Source: Toxorhynchites rutilus septentrionalis
Taxonomy: Eukaryota > Arthropoda > Insecta > Diptera > Culicidae
Direction of reading: 5' to 3'
NCBI RefSeq assembly: GCF_029784135.1
Contig: NC_073746.1
Span: 65,040,763-65,104,762, forward strand
Length of the DNA stretch: 64,000 nucleotides
Part shown: positions 1-9,738 of the stretch, in pieces
Layout: every line of letters starts with the position of its first letter
How positions within the stretch are numbered: the first letter of the stretch is position 1
Program-made: the position numbers and the translations under genes
The notes under the pieces: model-generated
The model's input: the letters and a program-made list of their open reading frames with translations, nothing else
The model's database searches: none
Told to the model about the DNA's origin: nothing

Positions 1-5
1 TATTA

Positions 6-1304
6 AAGGGTGTGTCACATCAAATTACATCACGGAAAAAAACACTGTAGAAATTTAATTTTTAGGAATTATATCTTCAGCTTTCGCTTATAATCAGATA
101 AGAGTGTATAGATCACGTTGGCCATGCTTCACTGTCAATTTTTCGTAAATTTGGAAAAATGTCGTCGAACGAAAAAGAGCGTCGTGAATTAATCCTGCGC
201 ACTCATTTCGAGAATCCGGAGTTGTCACATCGGGACATCGGTAAGATGCTGGGAATCGTCCAATCCACGGTCAGCAGAGTACTAAAACGATACTTCGAGA
301 ACCTAACCATCGACCGGAAGGTGAAGAACGGCAAAAATGGATGTTCCGTCAGTGAAAAAGATCACAAACGCGTAGTTAAGCAGTTTAGACGTGATCCGAG
401 AAATTCGGTTCGGGATGTCACCAATAAGCTGAATTTGTCAAGTTCATTCGTCCAGCGGACCAAGCAGCGGGAGGGCCTGCGTACATACAAGGTTCAGAAG
501 GCTCCTAACCGCGACGAAAGGCAAAACATGGTGGGGAAGACGCGAGCCCGGAAGCTGTACACCGAAATGCTGACGAAGCCGCATTGCCTGGTAATGGACG
601 ACGAAACCTACGTCAAAGCGGACTTTCGTCAGCTGCCGGGCCTGTTGTTCTTCTCCGCAGAGGACAAATTCAGCGTTCCGGAGGAGATTCGCAAGCAGAA
701 ACTATCCAAGTTTGCCAAAAAGTACATGGTGTGGCAAGCGATCTGCTCTTGCGGAAAGCGGAGCGCCCCCTTCGTGATGACCGGCACGGTAAACGGGCAG
801 GTTTACCTTAAGGAGTGCCTACAGAAGCGCTTACTACCACTATTGAAGCAGCACGAGGGCCCGACCATCTTCTGGCCGGAGCTCGCTTCGTGCCACTATT
901 CAAAGGACGTGTTGGAGTGGTACGAAGCCAACGGGGTCACCTTCGTGCCAAAGGAAATGAACCCACCCAACGCGCCGGAGCTTCGCCCAATAGAGAAATA
1001 TTGGGCGATTATGAAGCAGGCCCTCCGGAAGAACCCAAAAGTTGTCAAATCGAAGGCGGACTTCAAGAGAAAATGGATTTCTGTTCAAAAAAAACTACAA
1101 CCTGACGCTGTACAGAACCTTATGGACGGGGTAAAGAGGAAGGTGCGAGCATACGGGCTTGGGCTCGAAGTATGAATAAAAAGAAAATGCCAAAAGTTGT
1201 TTAATAGTTTTTATTTTACTGTCTAAAATTTTCCAAAGGATCGGTCCACTGGGTGAATTTCTACAGCGTTTTTTCTGTGATGCAATTTCATGTGACACAC
1301 CCTT
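6..1304 (+). mobile_element. DD37E (ITm superfamily) DNA transposon, copy 1
   Basis: About 1.3 kb element bounded by near-perfect terminal inverted repeats of roughly 49 bp that begin AAGGGTGTGTCACATCAAAT and, read from the other end, AAGGGTGTGTCACATGAAAT. It is flanked by TA dinucleotides at 4-5 and 1305-1306, the target duplication of the IS630-Tc1-mariner superfamily. One transposase ORF fills most of the interior. A second copy with the same ends lies at 57873-59169. The long TIRs, TA target and D-37-E spacing fit the mosquito ITmDD37E family. The ends look intact, so it could be mobilised in trans even if its own enzyme is dead. Confidence 0.93.
159..1175 (+). CDS. DD37E transposase, full-length frame with a catalytic Asp replaced
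   Basis: Transposase of the IS630-Tc1-mariner superfamily, expected to cut and join element ends in the nucleus. It has 338 residues. The N-terminal third holds two helix-turn-helix-like parts (HRDIGKMLGIVQSTVSRVLK and SVRDVTNKLNLSSSFVQRTK). The first catalytic Asp is in VMDDETYVKADF. The third acidic residue is the Glu of LRPIEKYWA, 37 residues after the position of the second catalytic residue, giving the DD37E spacing. That second residue is Glu here: codon 241 (879-881) is GAG in FWPELA, whereas the copy at 58025-59040 has FWPDLA. The frame is open from ATG to TGA, but an Asp-to-Glu change at a DDE residue usually cripples catalysis, so I infer an intact but probably inactive protein. Confidence 0.9.
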   Translation: MSSNEKERRELILRTHFENPELSHRDIGKMLGIVQSTVSRVLKRYFENLTIDRKVKNGKNGCSVSEKDHKRVVKQFRRDPRNSVRDVTNKLNLSSSFVQRTKQREGLRTYKVQKAPNRDERQNMVGKTRARKLYTEMLTKPHCLVMDDETYVKADFRQLPGLLFFSAEDKFSVPEEIRKQKLSKFAKKYMVWQAICSCGKRSAPFVMTGTVNGQVYLKECLQKRLLPLLKQHEGPTIFWPELASCHYSKDVLEWYEANGVTFVPKEMNPPNAPELRPIEKYWAIMKQALRKNPKVVKSKADFKRKWISVQKKLQPDAVQNLMDGVKRKVRAYGLGLEV

Positions 1305-1509
1305 TATTGTGTTTCTCTTCAGTAAAATTTAAAACAGAAAATTAATGTTCTGATTATGAAAACTGGCAATCGAGGTGTCGTAATGAATCGAAATCCGGAT
1401 ACATAAACATTTACGAGGATAACATCAACTACTAAAAATTATTGCTATAGCATAGCATGGAACAGTGCCATTTCAATGGGATTAGAAGACATTCATGTAT
1501 GTTATGCAT

Positions 1510-1775
1510 TAAAATTTTGTAACTGTGTCGTGATTCAAAATCCGGGAACATTTTAATTATGATTGAAATTCCGGAGACTTTTGTTCCAAATTCTGGACAC
1601 ATTTTATCAGCAGCATTTCTTTGAGAAAAACTTGTTGCTGATTTTTGAAATGCTTATTATTTCATTGTTATTCTGTTATAATATGAATCTTTGCGAAAAA
1701 CCTTGCTCCATTATTTCTAGGGCTTGTTTCTTGCTATCAATCGCATCTATTGCCAATGATGTTTGGGTTATGTGA
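1510..1775. repeat. interspersed repeat (copy a of the 62.7 kb repeat)
   Basis: A stretch with phrases such as AATTCTGGACACATTTT, CAGCAGCATTTCTTTGAGA and TTATTATTTCATTGTTATTC recurs in the same order at 62728-63053. The second copy is bounded by inverted TCCGGACAC-type ends, so this looks like a degraded short non-autonomous DNA element. No convincing coding capacity. Confidence 0.5.
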
Positions 1776-1787
1776 TGATATTGAATA

Positions 1788-2045
1788 CGAGGGCAGTCCG
1801 AGAAGTACTTAGCCTACAAAAAAATGGAAAACTGGCTATTTATATCAACACAGTCTCCTTTTAGCTCGATACACTTGACCCAGCGATGCTCCAACTTCTT
1901 TAATCCATCTGAAAAATACGTATTCTCGAAGTCTGCAAAGCAGGCCTCCGTAGCGGCGATGACCTCCTCATTCGATCCAAATTTCTGCCCGGCGGAGGAC
2001 TATTTCAAGTTTGGAAACAAAAAAGTCGCACGGGGCAGCAGTTCG
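1788..2045 (-). pseudogene. mariner transposase C-terminal relic
   Basis: Read on the minus strand, this encodes the characteristic C-terminus of a mariner transposase: FGSNEEVIAATEACFADFEN, YFSDGLKKLEHRWVKC and IELKGDCVD, followed by AKYFSDCPR. This matches the generic mariner ending (..LEHRW.KCIELKGDYVE..) known for the family. The low-coordinate edge, GAGGGCAGTCCGAGAAGTAC at 1790-1809, looks like a mariner terminal repeat. The catalytic core is absent and a frameshift interrupts the upstream part near 2000. The high-coordinate side ends near the SINE at 2078. Confidence 0.75.
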
Positions 2046-2077
2046 TAGTGAAATTCGACCAATTTGGCCGTGGCGAC

Positions 2078-2367
2078 GGCGGAATTTGTACTCCCGTGGC
2101 CGAGTGGTTAGCGCCACACATTAGCATGCCGGGGGTTCGGGTTCGATTCCCGTTCTGGCCGGGAGATTTTTCGTCAAAGAAATTTCTTCCGACTTGCACT
2201 GTGGTCACGCGTATTCTAGAGCTTGGCACTTAGAATACATTCAAGGCGTGTTACTTGGCATAGAAATCTCAACTAAGTACTTAAAAAAATGGAGCAAGTA
2301 ATAATACTACGTTGAGACGGCAAATGTTCCACTGGGAACGTTAAAACCATTCATGAAGAAGAAGAAG
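2078..2367 (+). mobile_element. tRNA-derived SINE (Feilai-like), copy 1
   Basis: A non-coding retroposon carrying a split RNA polymerase III promoter: A box TGGCCGAGTGG at 2097-2107 and a perfect B box GGTTCGATTCC at 2140-2150. A tRNA-unrelated body follows (CGACTTGCACTGTGGTCACG ... CATTCAAGGCGTGTTACTTG ... CTCAACTAAGTACTTA), ending in a GAA-rich tail at 2355-2367. Structure and host suggest the Feilai type of mosquito SINE; the family name is my recall and unchecked. This is not a tRNA gene, because the acceptor stem does not close and the unit is repeated four times in the window. Confidence 0.85.
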
Positions 2368-2502
2368 GCGGAATTTCCATTTTTTTTCCATTTTCCTAAA
2401 ATCCGCGGACACGCCCGCTTCCACACACAGCAAAACAAAACTATGAGTCCTATTCGACTGAAATTTAAACAGCAGCCGTTTACGAGAATGTACTACACGA
2501 TA

Positions 2503-2811
2503 CGGCGGACGACGGCGGCGGAATTTGTGCTCCCGTGGCCGAGTGGTTAGTGTCATAACTAACATGCCGGGTGTTCGGGTTCGATTCCCGTCAAAGAAAT
2601 TCGGGGGAATTTTTCGTCAAAGAAATTTCCTCCGACTTGCACTGTGATCACGCGTATTCTACAGCTTGCCACACAGAATGCATTCAAGGCGTGTTATTTG
2701 ACATAGAAATCTCAACTAAGTACTAATAAAAATAACGCAAGTAATACTACGTTGAGACGGCGAAGTTCCTCTAGAACGTTAGTGCCATTGAAGAAGAAGA
2801 AGAAGAAGAAG
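2503..2811 (+). mobile_element. tRNA-derived SINE, copy 2, with target-site duplication
   Basis: Second copy of the same SINE. A box TGGCCGAGTGG at 2536-2546, B box GGTTCGATTCC at 2578-2588, the same body, and a (GAA)n tail at 2790-2813. It is flanked by the 11 bp direct repeat ACTACACGATA at 2492-2502 and 2812-2822, a clean target-site duplication that fixes the element ends. A short AAAGAAATTC-type disturbance after the B box distinguishes it from copy 1. Confidence 0.88.
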
Positions 2812-3156
2812 ACTACACGATATGTAATCACTCTTGCGATACTGACACCATCGGGCGATGAGGCTAAGCACTTATTGGACTGCCCTTGTACAATCGGTGG
2901 CATTCTTGGTAATAGCTATCGTATGAACGCATCGGTAAGTTTTTTTTAATGTGAACACAAAATCATCACCCTAGTAGAATTATTATACCGTAGAATACAT
3001 TGAACAGACTACATTCATTCCACCCTACAAATAAACCGACAACGAGAGAAGATAAATAAAAATCAGGACTGAAGTAAATAAAACAAACTATATAATTTGC
3101 TCATTATAAAATTTATTCCTTGGTCTAACAGGTTTTGATAATTCAGTCTATACAGT

Positions 3157-3656
3157 TTACAGAGTTCCTGGAGCAGGTGCCAGATTCAGGGACTTCTGGT
3201 TGATAGCGTGTCCGGCGAGTGGAGCCTTATGAACGGCTCCACGGTTAGCAGCAACATATGAAGCCGAATGGTGCACTGGGGTGGCGATCACAGCGGCAGA
3301 GTGATGATGGTTATCCCAATGACCATGATGACTATCAACAGCAACGACGGCTGGAACATGATGGGCATCCCAATGAGTGTGGGCAACAATTGGAGCATGA
3401 TGAACCAGAGCGTTGTGGGCGATGGCAGCATGAGCCCAGCTGTGATGATCATTGGACTGAACCACGGTTGGGTTGACCAGATGATGGGCAGCATAAGTCA
3501 CCACTGGAGCGGTGTGATGAGCGTAAATCGATGGAATATAAGAACCTTCAGCTACAACGGAGAGGGCCACCATGACTACAGCTGCGATGCACTGTGATAA
3601 AATAATATTGTTAAAATCCACATGGTTCTCGATGATCAATTTGAACTTACCTTCAT
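3157..3656 (-). CDS. His-rich cuticular-type secreted protein, two exons
   Basis: Predicted CDS is complement(join(3157..3591,3651..3656)), 146 aa. Exon 1 is only ATGAAG (3651-3656). The intron, 59 nt at 3592-3650, has GT..AG ends, and exon 2 opens with TGC. The start is chosen because five other genes in the window share this Met-Lys micro-exon. The product has a signal peptide (MKCIAAVVMVALSVVAEG), a middle full of His in HH pairs, the motif TVVQSNDHHSW, and a C-terminal block YVAANRGAVHKAPLAGHAIN ending in PAPGTL that resembles low-complexity insect cuticle proteins (pupal cuticle protein C1 / Cuticle_3-like, from recall). Likely a structural exoskeleton protein; the His clusters could bind metal or take part in crosslinking, which is inference. 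A poly(A) signal AATAAA lies at 3112-3117 (-). Paired head-to-head with the gene at 4095. Confidence 0.9.
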
Positions 3657-3738
3657 GATTGATGGTTTATGATTCTTTTGGTGTTCTTAACAACTTGAAG
3701 ATTAATTCAGATATGATTGAAAGTGCAAAAGAATTGGC

Positions 3739-3746
3739 AATTTATA
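3739..3746 (-). promoter_or_regulatory. TATA box of the His-rich gene at 3157-3656
   Basis: TATAAATT on the minus strand, about 85 nt upstream of the ATG and within a 440 bp divergent intergenic region. The local string GGTATAAATTGC is identical to that at the partner gene's TATA box (4001-4012), which supports a shared promoter design. Confidence 0.7.
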
Positions 3747-4002
3747 CCAAAATACCTGATAACTTTCAAACGAATTCATACGCGTCGATAATAAATCGTT
3801 AACTTCTAACCGAAAATGATCCAAAGCAAAACGCAAAAGTAATTGTTTCTAATGTTCTCTCTTCTACCCTAGTCGACCGATGATTGTGACGAATGAAATC
3901 ATGCAGCATTCCTTTTTTTTGTGAGAAAAGTTTATATATTAGCGAAAGTAAATGATTGTTGGTTTCCGTATTTTATATGTTCTACTCGTAAATCGGCACA
4001 GG

Positions 4003-4010
4003 TATAAATT
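4003..4010 (+). promoter_or_regulatory. TATA box of the His-rich gene at 4095-4591
   Basis: TATAAATT in the context GGTATAAATTGC, about 90 nt upstream of the ATG. The same 12-mer stands upstream of the divergent partner. Confidence 0.7.
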
Positions 4011-4094
4011 GCTTGTAGCGATAGCGTTTGTTAACACAATTCGATTAGTACTCAACTTACTCACATCTTCCGAGTAATTCTCAAAACAATAATC

Positions 4095-4591
4095 ATGAAG
4101 GTATATTTTAATTTTAATGTCATTGAATATCATTATTGAATTGTCTTTATTTCCAGTGCATTACAGCTGTAGTCATGGTGGCCCTCGCCGTTGTTGCTGA
4201 AGGTTCTTATGTTCCATCGATTTACGCTCATCACGCTGCTCCAGTGGTAACTTATGCTGCCCATCATCTCGTCAACCCAACTGTTGTGCAATCAAACGAT
4301 CATCACAGCTGGGCTCATGCTGCCATTGCCCACAACACTTTAGCTCATCATGCCCCAATTATTGCCTATAATCACTGGGATGCTCATCACGTTCCAGCTG
4401 TTGTTGCTGTTGATAACCATCATGGTCACTGGGATAACCATCATCACGCTGCCGCAGTGATCGCCACCCCAGTGCACCATTCTGCTTCGTATGTCGCTGC
4501 TAACCGTGGTGCCGTTCATAAGGCTCCACTTGCCGGACACGCCGTCAATCAGAAGTCCCTGAATCTGGCACCAGCACCAGGAACTCTGTAA
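4095..4591 (+). CDS. His-rich cuticular-type secreted protein, two exons (paralogue)
   Basis: Predicted CDS is join(4095..4100,4157..4591), 146 aa, the same length as the divergent partner at 3157-3656. Exon 1 is ATGAAG. The 56 nt intron runs GTATAT...TTCCAG, and exon 2 starts TGCATTACAGC. Signal peptide [18 protein letters not shown], then an Ala/His-rich domain with TVVQSNDHHSW and HWDNHHHAAAV, and the C-terminal block YVAANRGAVHKAPLAGHAVN ending PAPGTL. The partner differs by only a few residues. The product is probably secreted into the cuticle. A poly(A) signal AATAAA lies at 4630-4635. The pair is an inverted duplication, so gene conversion may keep the copies alike. Which stage or tissue uses them cannot be seen. 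Confidence 0.9.
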
Positions 4592-5269
4592 ATATTTGCA
4601 CTGAGCTACCAAGACTGTAAAACAAATGGAATAAATATTACCAACAATTAATCAGTATTTTGTATCTTATTTCTTTTATTATCAAAATCTTCTAAAAGGA
4701 AGGATTGATAGAAAAAAAAATTTTTTTCGAAAGGAAGGTTCTATTACTGTTATGGCTGACCCTTTACTCATTGAATAAGCATACTTTGCGAAAAAAAAAC
4801 ACCTAATCTAGTTCTATTAAGTTTTTTTCGGGGTATATACGAGGGACTATTTCTGGAGGTTCGCTTTTAAAACTTCTATTTATAACTGCTTACGCCTGAT
4901 TCGTGACATGTGCCATTGTTTTGGATCTAGTTTATGCTCGGTCTTATCAATGGATACATTTATAAATAAAACTTATGCATACCGTGTTATGAGCAGCAAC
5001 TGGCATCACAGGAACTGCCGATACAAAATACACTGTTCGATACGATTAATGGACCGGAAGAATCAACGGTCAATATTTCTTTGAAGATGAATCTTCATCT
5101 TCGGCCGCCCCGCTATTGTGAATGAATCGGTCGATGACGAGAGAGATATCAATTTATCAATTCAATAAAAAAAATAAATGTACTTTTTGTTATTTATATG
5201 CATTTATTTTAAAATCATAAACCTAAAATATATCCCATATTGCAAAGAAGGAGGAAGAAGATTTGGCTT

Positions 5270-5396
5270 GATTTCCGTTCTGGACATGAGTTTTTCGGTC
5301 AATAAAATTTTTTCCGACTTGCACTGCATTCTAGGCGTGTTATTTGGCACAAGAAAGCTCAACTTAAGTACTACTAAGAAAAATAATGCAAGCAAT
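5270..5396 (+). mobile_element. SINE fragment, 5'-truncated
   Basis: Begins inside the B-box region (GATTTCCGTTCTGG), continues with the SINE body (CCGACTTGCACTGCATTCTA, GGCGTGTTATTTGGCA, CTCAACTTAAGTACTA) and ends AATGCAAGCAAT. It lacks the A box and carries an internal deletion relative to the copies at 2078 and 2503. Confidence 0.75.
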
Positions 5397-6649
5397 ATCT
5401 GACAGAAAAAAGTGTGTTGTCACCAGTAGGCTAGAAATATTGTGACGCGGGGAAAGCTTCATAAAATCTGAGGATGGTGTCCAAAACACAACCGCATTGT
5501 AAACGTAGGATTACGAACTTATTGCATTTAATTTGCTATCAATACAATTATTATCAATTTCTTTGTTAACTTAGGAAGGAACATAATATTATAACTTTTC
5601 TTTAGCAGAATATTTTGATGGCCCCGCTACGTGATTTTGTTGTGACTTCATCGTAGCCATCTAAAATAGATTTTATCTTTCATATTAAGTCTCAGCCTCA
5701 GCATATATTGGGTGATCGCTGTCCTCCATCTGATATCATCCGTTGAGGGAAACATCAGATCCGCTCAAGCTGGGATATAACCTGCAGAAACATTCATTCT
5801 ACTCATCTTCACAACATTAAAAAAACCACACTTCCTTGGTTCGACCGACATAACAGTAGATAAAGACTGGTTTTCACCCATCTATATCTCCGGCATTTTC
5901 TTTACTCTCTTCTACTCACTTGACAAAAACGAAACAACCCTTATGTTCCATATCCGATAGCCGTTATTGCTGGATTGTCAGTAGATCAAAGATGCCAAAA
6001 AATGATAATAAGTAAAAGCCTAAGAGGCATTCTCAGATGAGACGAATCCCAAGAAATCCATTTGATCGTGTTTCTGAAGGAAACCGACTTCATTGATAAA
6101 ATTTCATTTATCTGTCGGAGACGACTGAATCGGAAGATATAAAGTGCCCGTAAATAAACAAAGAGGAAGATTAAAGCATACTTCAGACTCGTTTCTTCAT
6201 TCTTCCAGCTAACAACTAGAAGGGAGCGGCAGCGAGGCTCGTAAATGGATTCCCTGAAGGCCAATATTTAAAAGTTTAGTTTCGGTACTCCAAATCGGCA
6301 AACCAACAGAACTCAAACTTCATAGCAATCGGAATGGTTGCACTGAGCTACGCGAGCGATCAGCAAAGCAGTAATATTTTCAAATTTACTCAGCTTCAAC
6401 ACATGACGTTGATCGCTATCTGGAATGTCACTGACAGAGATGCAACATGATACTGAATCATCATCGCTACATTACTTGCTCTTTTAATAGCACAACTGAG
6501 GGACCACAAATTATTTATGTATGCCAATCCACCAACCAGAACGCGGGTTTTCCATTTGAATAATGATTGACATTTTGCATTCATATCAAAATAAGTTGAA
6601 GAAGAGCAGACTTCCGTTCGGTAATTCCGTTTTTTTTTTTGCACTAGAG

Positions 6650-7130
6650 AGGCTTTGAACATTCTCGGTTCATTCGTCTTTAACCTTGAAAAAGACCCTT
6701 GTTACAACATAACTCCAACTTCTCTCCATGTCTTGAGAAAGACAATTCGTTCCCGCTCGACGCTCGTCAGCACACGGTGTTCGCTCTACAAACTTCAAAC
6801 GAGAAGTGAAGTGTGAAGGGCAGAAAGGAATGCATTAGTTGCTCGTTATTGACAGTACGAGTAAGTAAGTACACAAGTGGGCACAAGAAATGGATGGGAA
6901 AATGAGAATGATTCCAATTTGCGTTAATTTGAACCGTTTACGGATTAGGGAATCGTAATGTATACAATATCAAACAAATTTTAGAGAATATCAATATTGG
7001 TATCAAAATATAGTATCATCAGGATTCGCTCGTAGCGAAAATAGTTTTTAACGTTAACTTTATCTCATAAAAACGTTACCTATTTTCTGGGTGCCAACCC
7101 TTACTGAAAGATCTAGTCCTACATCAAAAT
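6650..7130. repeat. interspersed repeat, copy 1
   Basis: Shares an ordered set of phrases with 32245-32690: GAGGCTTT..., GTTGCTCGTTATTGA, CGTAATGTATA, and TAACGTTAACTTTAT followed by CATAAAA.CGT.ACCT.TTTTCTG. Diverged copies with no coding potential seen. Confidence 0.5.
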
Positions 7131-8279
7131 ATCCGAATACTTCAAACGAAATTTTAATGGCTTTCTCATCATTTGCCTGGAGATGATTGAGTTTCAGTTC
7201 CTGTTTTATTGTTCATTTTTTGTCATAGTTTGTATCGTGTTTGAATTCATTAATACTTTAGTTATCTGCGGCTGTTATTTTTGGCTCAATTTCTTGATCT
7301 ATCAATACTGGTTTATTCTTCAAATTAATTATCCTGATAGATAAAGAACCTCTTGAAGGTAGACGAATTGAGTTTGCTATAAATACATTGGAAGTCACTT
7401 AGGTACCACGCATGAGTCATTAAAGTTTTTCACTATATTTGCAAGAAATTCTGTACTTGGCGTTATAGTTATTGAAACCGTGCCGTATAAGGTTAATGGT
7501 ATCGGGACCGTGTCATTGATGGTAATTTCACAGACCTGTAATGCTACTCGAATAATTGGATATTTTCTTAACATACCGTATTGGTTTCAAAAATAATTTT
7601 TACTTTATACTTTATAAGAATATCTGTACCTTATAAACCAGCTATGTTGCTAAGCATGTTAGGTACCACATTAAATTTGATGCTATATTGCTTATCACCA
7701 AATTTTAAAAATTATTTAATGGTTTCAGAGGAGTTCTTTTGATTAGCTTCTCAGGTTTCCTGAAAATAACTTTCCGCTATCGCCGGGTCGATTATTTCTA
7801 GAGCAGTTCTCTTGACTACCTTCTCAGGTTTCTCAAAGATCCGTCTTCGTAATTTAATTCCATGAATGCCATGAATGATAGAATATATAGCCAATATACA
7901 GATTTTACTTCTGAAGTTACCTAAAGATAATCTCTGTCGCGAAACACAAGAGGTTTTCAGATTTTCGTTTGTGTCAAAAATTTCCATAAAATGAATTGTT
8001 CAATAAATCAATTAAAGAAGTTAACGTGTTCCCTCGCGAGAATAAATGTCTTCCAAACGAAAGCGATAAAATGTAAAAACAAAATAAATAAACCATTTTT
8101 GTTCCATTTTGTTGATTAATTTTCTAAATACTGTTGTTAAATTGCGTTACATGTCTAAACCAAATCAAGATCCACATTTGTTAACATATATGACAGGTTC
8201 ATTTATAAATGAGCGATTCCCAGTTATAATCATTCTAAGACCTGGCGTTCTGAAAGCTTACAATGGTATACGTAACACC

Positions 8280-8799
8280 TCACCCAAGCAAATACTTGCT
8301 TATCGACGCAGGAACGTAGTTGTGGTAGCCCACCCCATATATTCCCGTTCCGTAAAGGGCCGCGATGCCCCAGGGATCCCCTCCCGAACCAAGGTTGGCT
8401 TGAACAACCGTTTTATGTGGATAACCCAGTCCATGGCCATAATACCCCAGGGAGGCCGCGTGTGGATTCAGGAGATGCGGCGAGTACAACCCGTTAACGG
8501 CATGTGGATTCGCATAACCGTCATTGTTTGCCTGAACTACGGTTGGTCGGATGCCGTCGTGGTAGGCATAGGTTCCGGACAGTGAGGGAATCTGGTGTAC
8601 GAGCGGTGCGACGTGAGGATTGTACAACCCCAAGGCCGGCCATGCCGCGGCATAAGGATTGAACCCCGCGTAGTATGGATTGTAGCTTCCATGAGCAGCG
8701 CCTAGCGCCAGGGTGAGTACAGCTAACACAGCCTACACAAATAAAATAGAGAGGACTTTCAATTTGATATTAATCCGACAGTTGAACAATTACCTTCAT
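8280..8799 (-). CDS. Tyr/Gly/Asn-rich cuticular-type secreted protein, two exons
   Basis: Predicted CDS is complement(join(8280..8732,8794..8799)), 152 aa. Exon 1 is again ATGAAG (8794-8799), and the 61 nt intron 8733-8793 has GT..AG ends. The signal peptide is MKAVLAVLTLALGAAHG. The mature part is rich in Tyr, Gly, Asn, Pro and His, opening SYNPYYAGFNPYAAAW, and has two copies of the cluster motif (RPTVVQANNDGY and KTVVQANLGSGG). It lacks the GAVH.APLAGH C-terminal block of the other family members and ends ISKYLLG. The shared micro-exon and TVVQAN motif make it a divergent relative of the neighbouring genes. Low-complexity, aromatic-rich composition suggests a structural cuticle or eggshell role (inference). 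Confidence 0.85.
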
Positions 8800-8860
8800 T
8801 TCGATTTACACGTTTCAAGTGACAATCACTCTTTGTCAACGGTTGGTCAATAAACATGCG

Positions 8861-8870
8861 TTTATATATA
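8861..8870 (-). promoter_or_regulatory. TATA box of the gene at 8280-8799
   Basis: TATATATAAA on the minus strand about 65 nt upstream of the ATG, a spacing consistent with a TATA box about 30 nt before transcription start and a short 5' leader. Confidence 0.65.
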
Positions 8871-9738
8871 GTCTATGAATAGGTTACGAAGGGGCTGGTC
8901 AGGCCTAGAAATTATAATTAACACGTCCGTTCGATTAGAGCCGTTCAGCAACATGTGGCTGGTGGAGAAAATAAGTTAACCGCGCGAAGAATGCAGCTTT
9001 CAACATTGAAAACACCTGCCCACAAGAACACTTCGAACAAAGCCGTAGCCGGTTAATTCAAACTGTGAGTCACTATTTCCAAAGTTCACCTTGTCTTTGA
9101 GAGCAGGTTTCAGAACAAGAGTTAGCAGTAGGAGGAACGAAAGTCTATTGATAACAACGTTCTAATTGCCAAGATCAATTAGTGTAAAGTAACCAACCAG
9201 AAATGATTTGCATTCGCACTTACGGGTCGCAAGTGCATAAAATGTACTGAGCAGTATATGTTTTACTATTTTCGAGCAGCGAGAGTGACAAGTGACCGCG
9301 GTAGCTTTTACTCTCGATTGAAATGTCACGTTATCACCGTAGTAATCAACCAGTAATAAACCTTTTCTTGAATGCCCGTGTGTGCGGATCTGAACAACTA
9401 TTCGTATTCGTGTTCAATTCGTATGAGACAATTTTCTGTATTAGACGTAGATCATTTTAAGTTATCGATGAAAGGAAAGAGACTGGATACTGATTATGAC
9501 ACTGTATACAATTCGTATATTGAAGCATAAAATCAAAAAATTGTCTTCACTAGAAGAATGGCTTCATAGTACCAGCTTTCCCTCAACTCGACACCTAGGT
9601 ACAACACTAGACTATCATATATACAATCAACAAACCTGGCAAACTTCGTCCCGCTTAATTTTTTGTAGTTTTCTCTCGAAATTGTCTATTTTCTTCTCGT
9701 GCTTTCGAGATCTATAACATCTTTGTTTTATATATAAG
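8871..9738. other. intergenic, no gene seen
   Basis: AT-rich and unremarkable. Near 9630-9660, CCTGGCAAACTTCGTCCCGC resembles the terminal repeat of the element beginning at 9739, so a decayed end or nested fragment of the same repeat family is likely. Confidence 0.4.

Larger units (their letters stand above)
4640..8279. other. 3.6 kb AT-rich intergenic stretch
   Basis: I see no convincing gene here. Open frames are short with no recognisable motifs. Contents that can be named are a SINE fragment (5270-5396), a motif ACGACCGCATTG-like plus GTAGGATTACG near 5490 that also occurs at 30660, and an interspersed repeat (6650-7130) with a second copy at 32245-32690. Confidence 0.5.

Noticed and set aside
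815..1105. 96-codon second frame inside the transposase, also at 58680-58970
   Set aside because: Overlaps the real transposase frame, shows no independent motif, and is preserved only because the elements are copies.
2091..2160. tRNA gene (A and B boxes present)
   Set aside because: The sequence continues into a conserved non-tRNA body with a GAA tail and is repeated at 2503, 5270 and 34000. It is a SINE promoter, not a functional tRNA.
3258..3597. plus-strand frames of 72 and 109 codons opposite the His-rich gene
   Set aside because: Met/Gly-rich composition comes from the reverse of His and Ala codons. The minus strand has signal peptide, splice sites, TATA and poly(A) signal.
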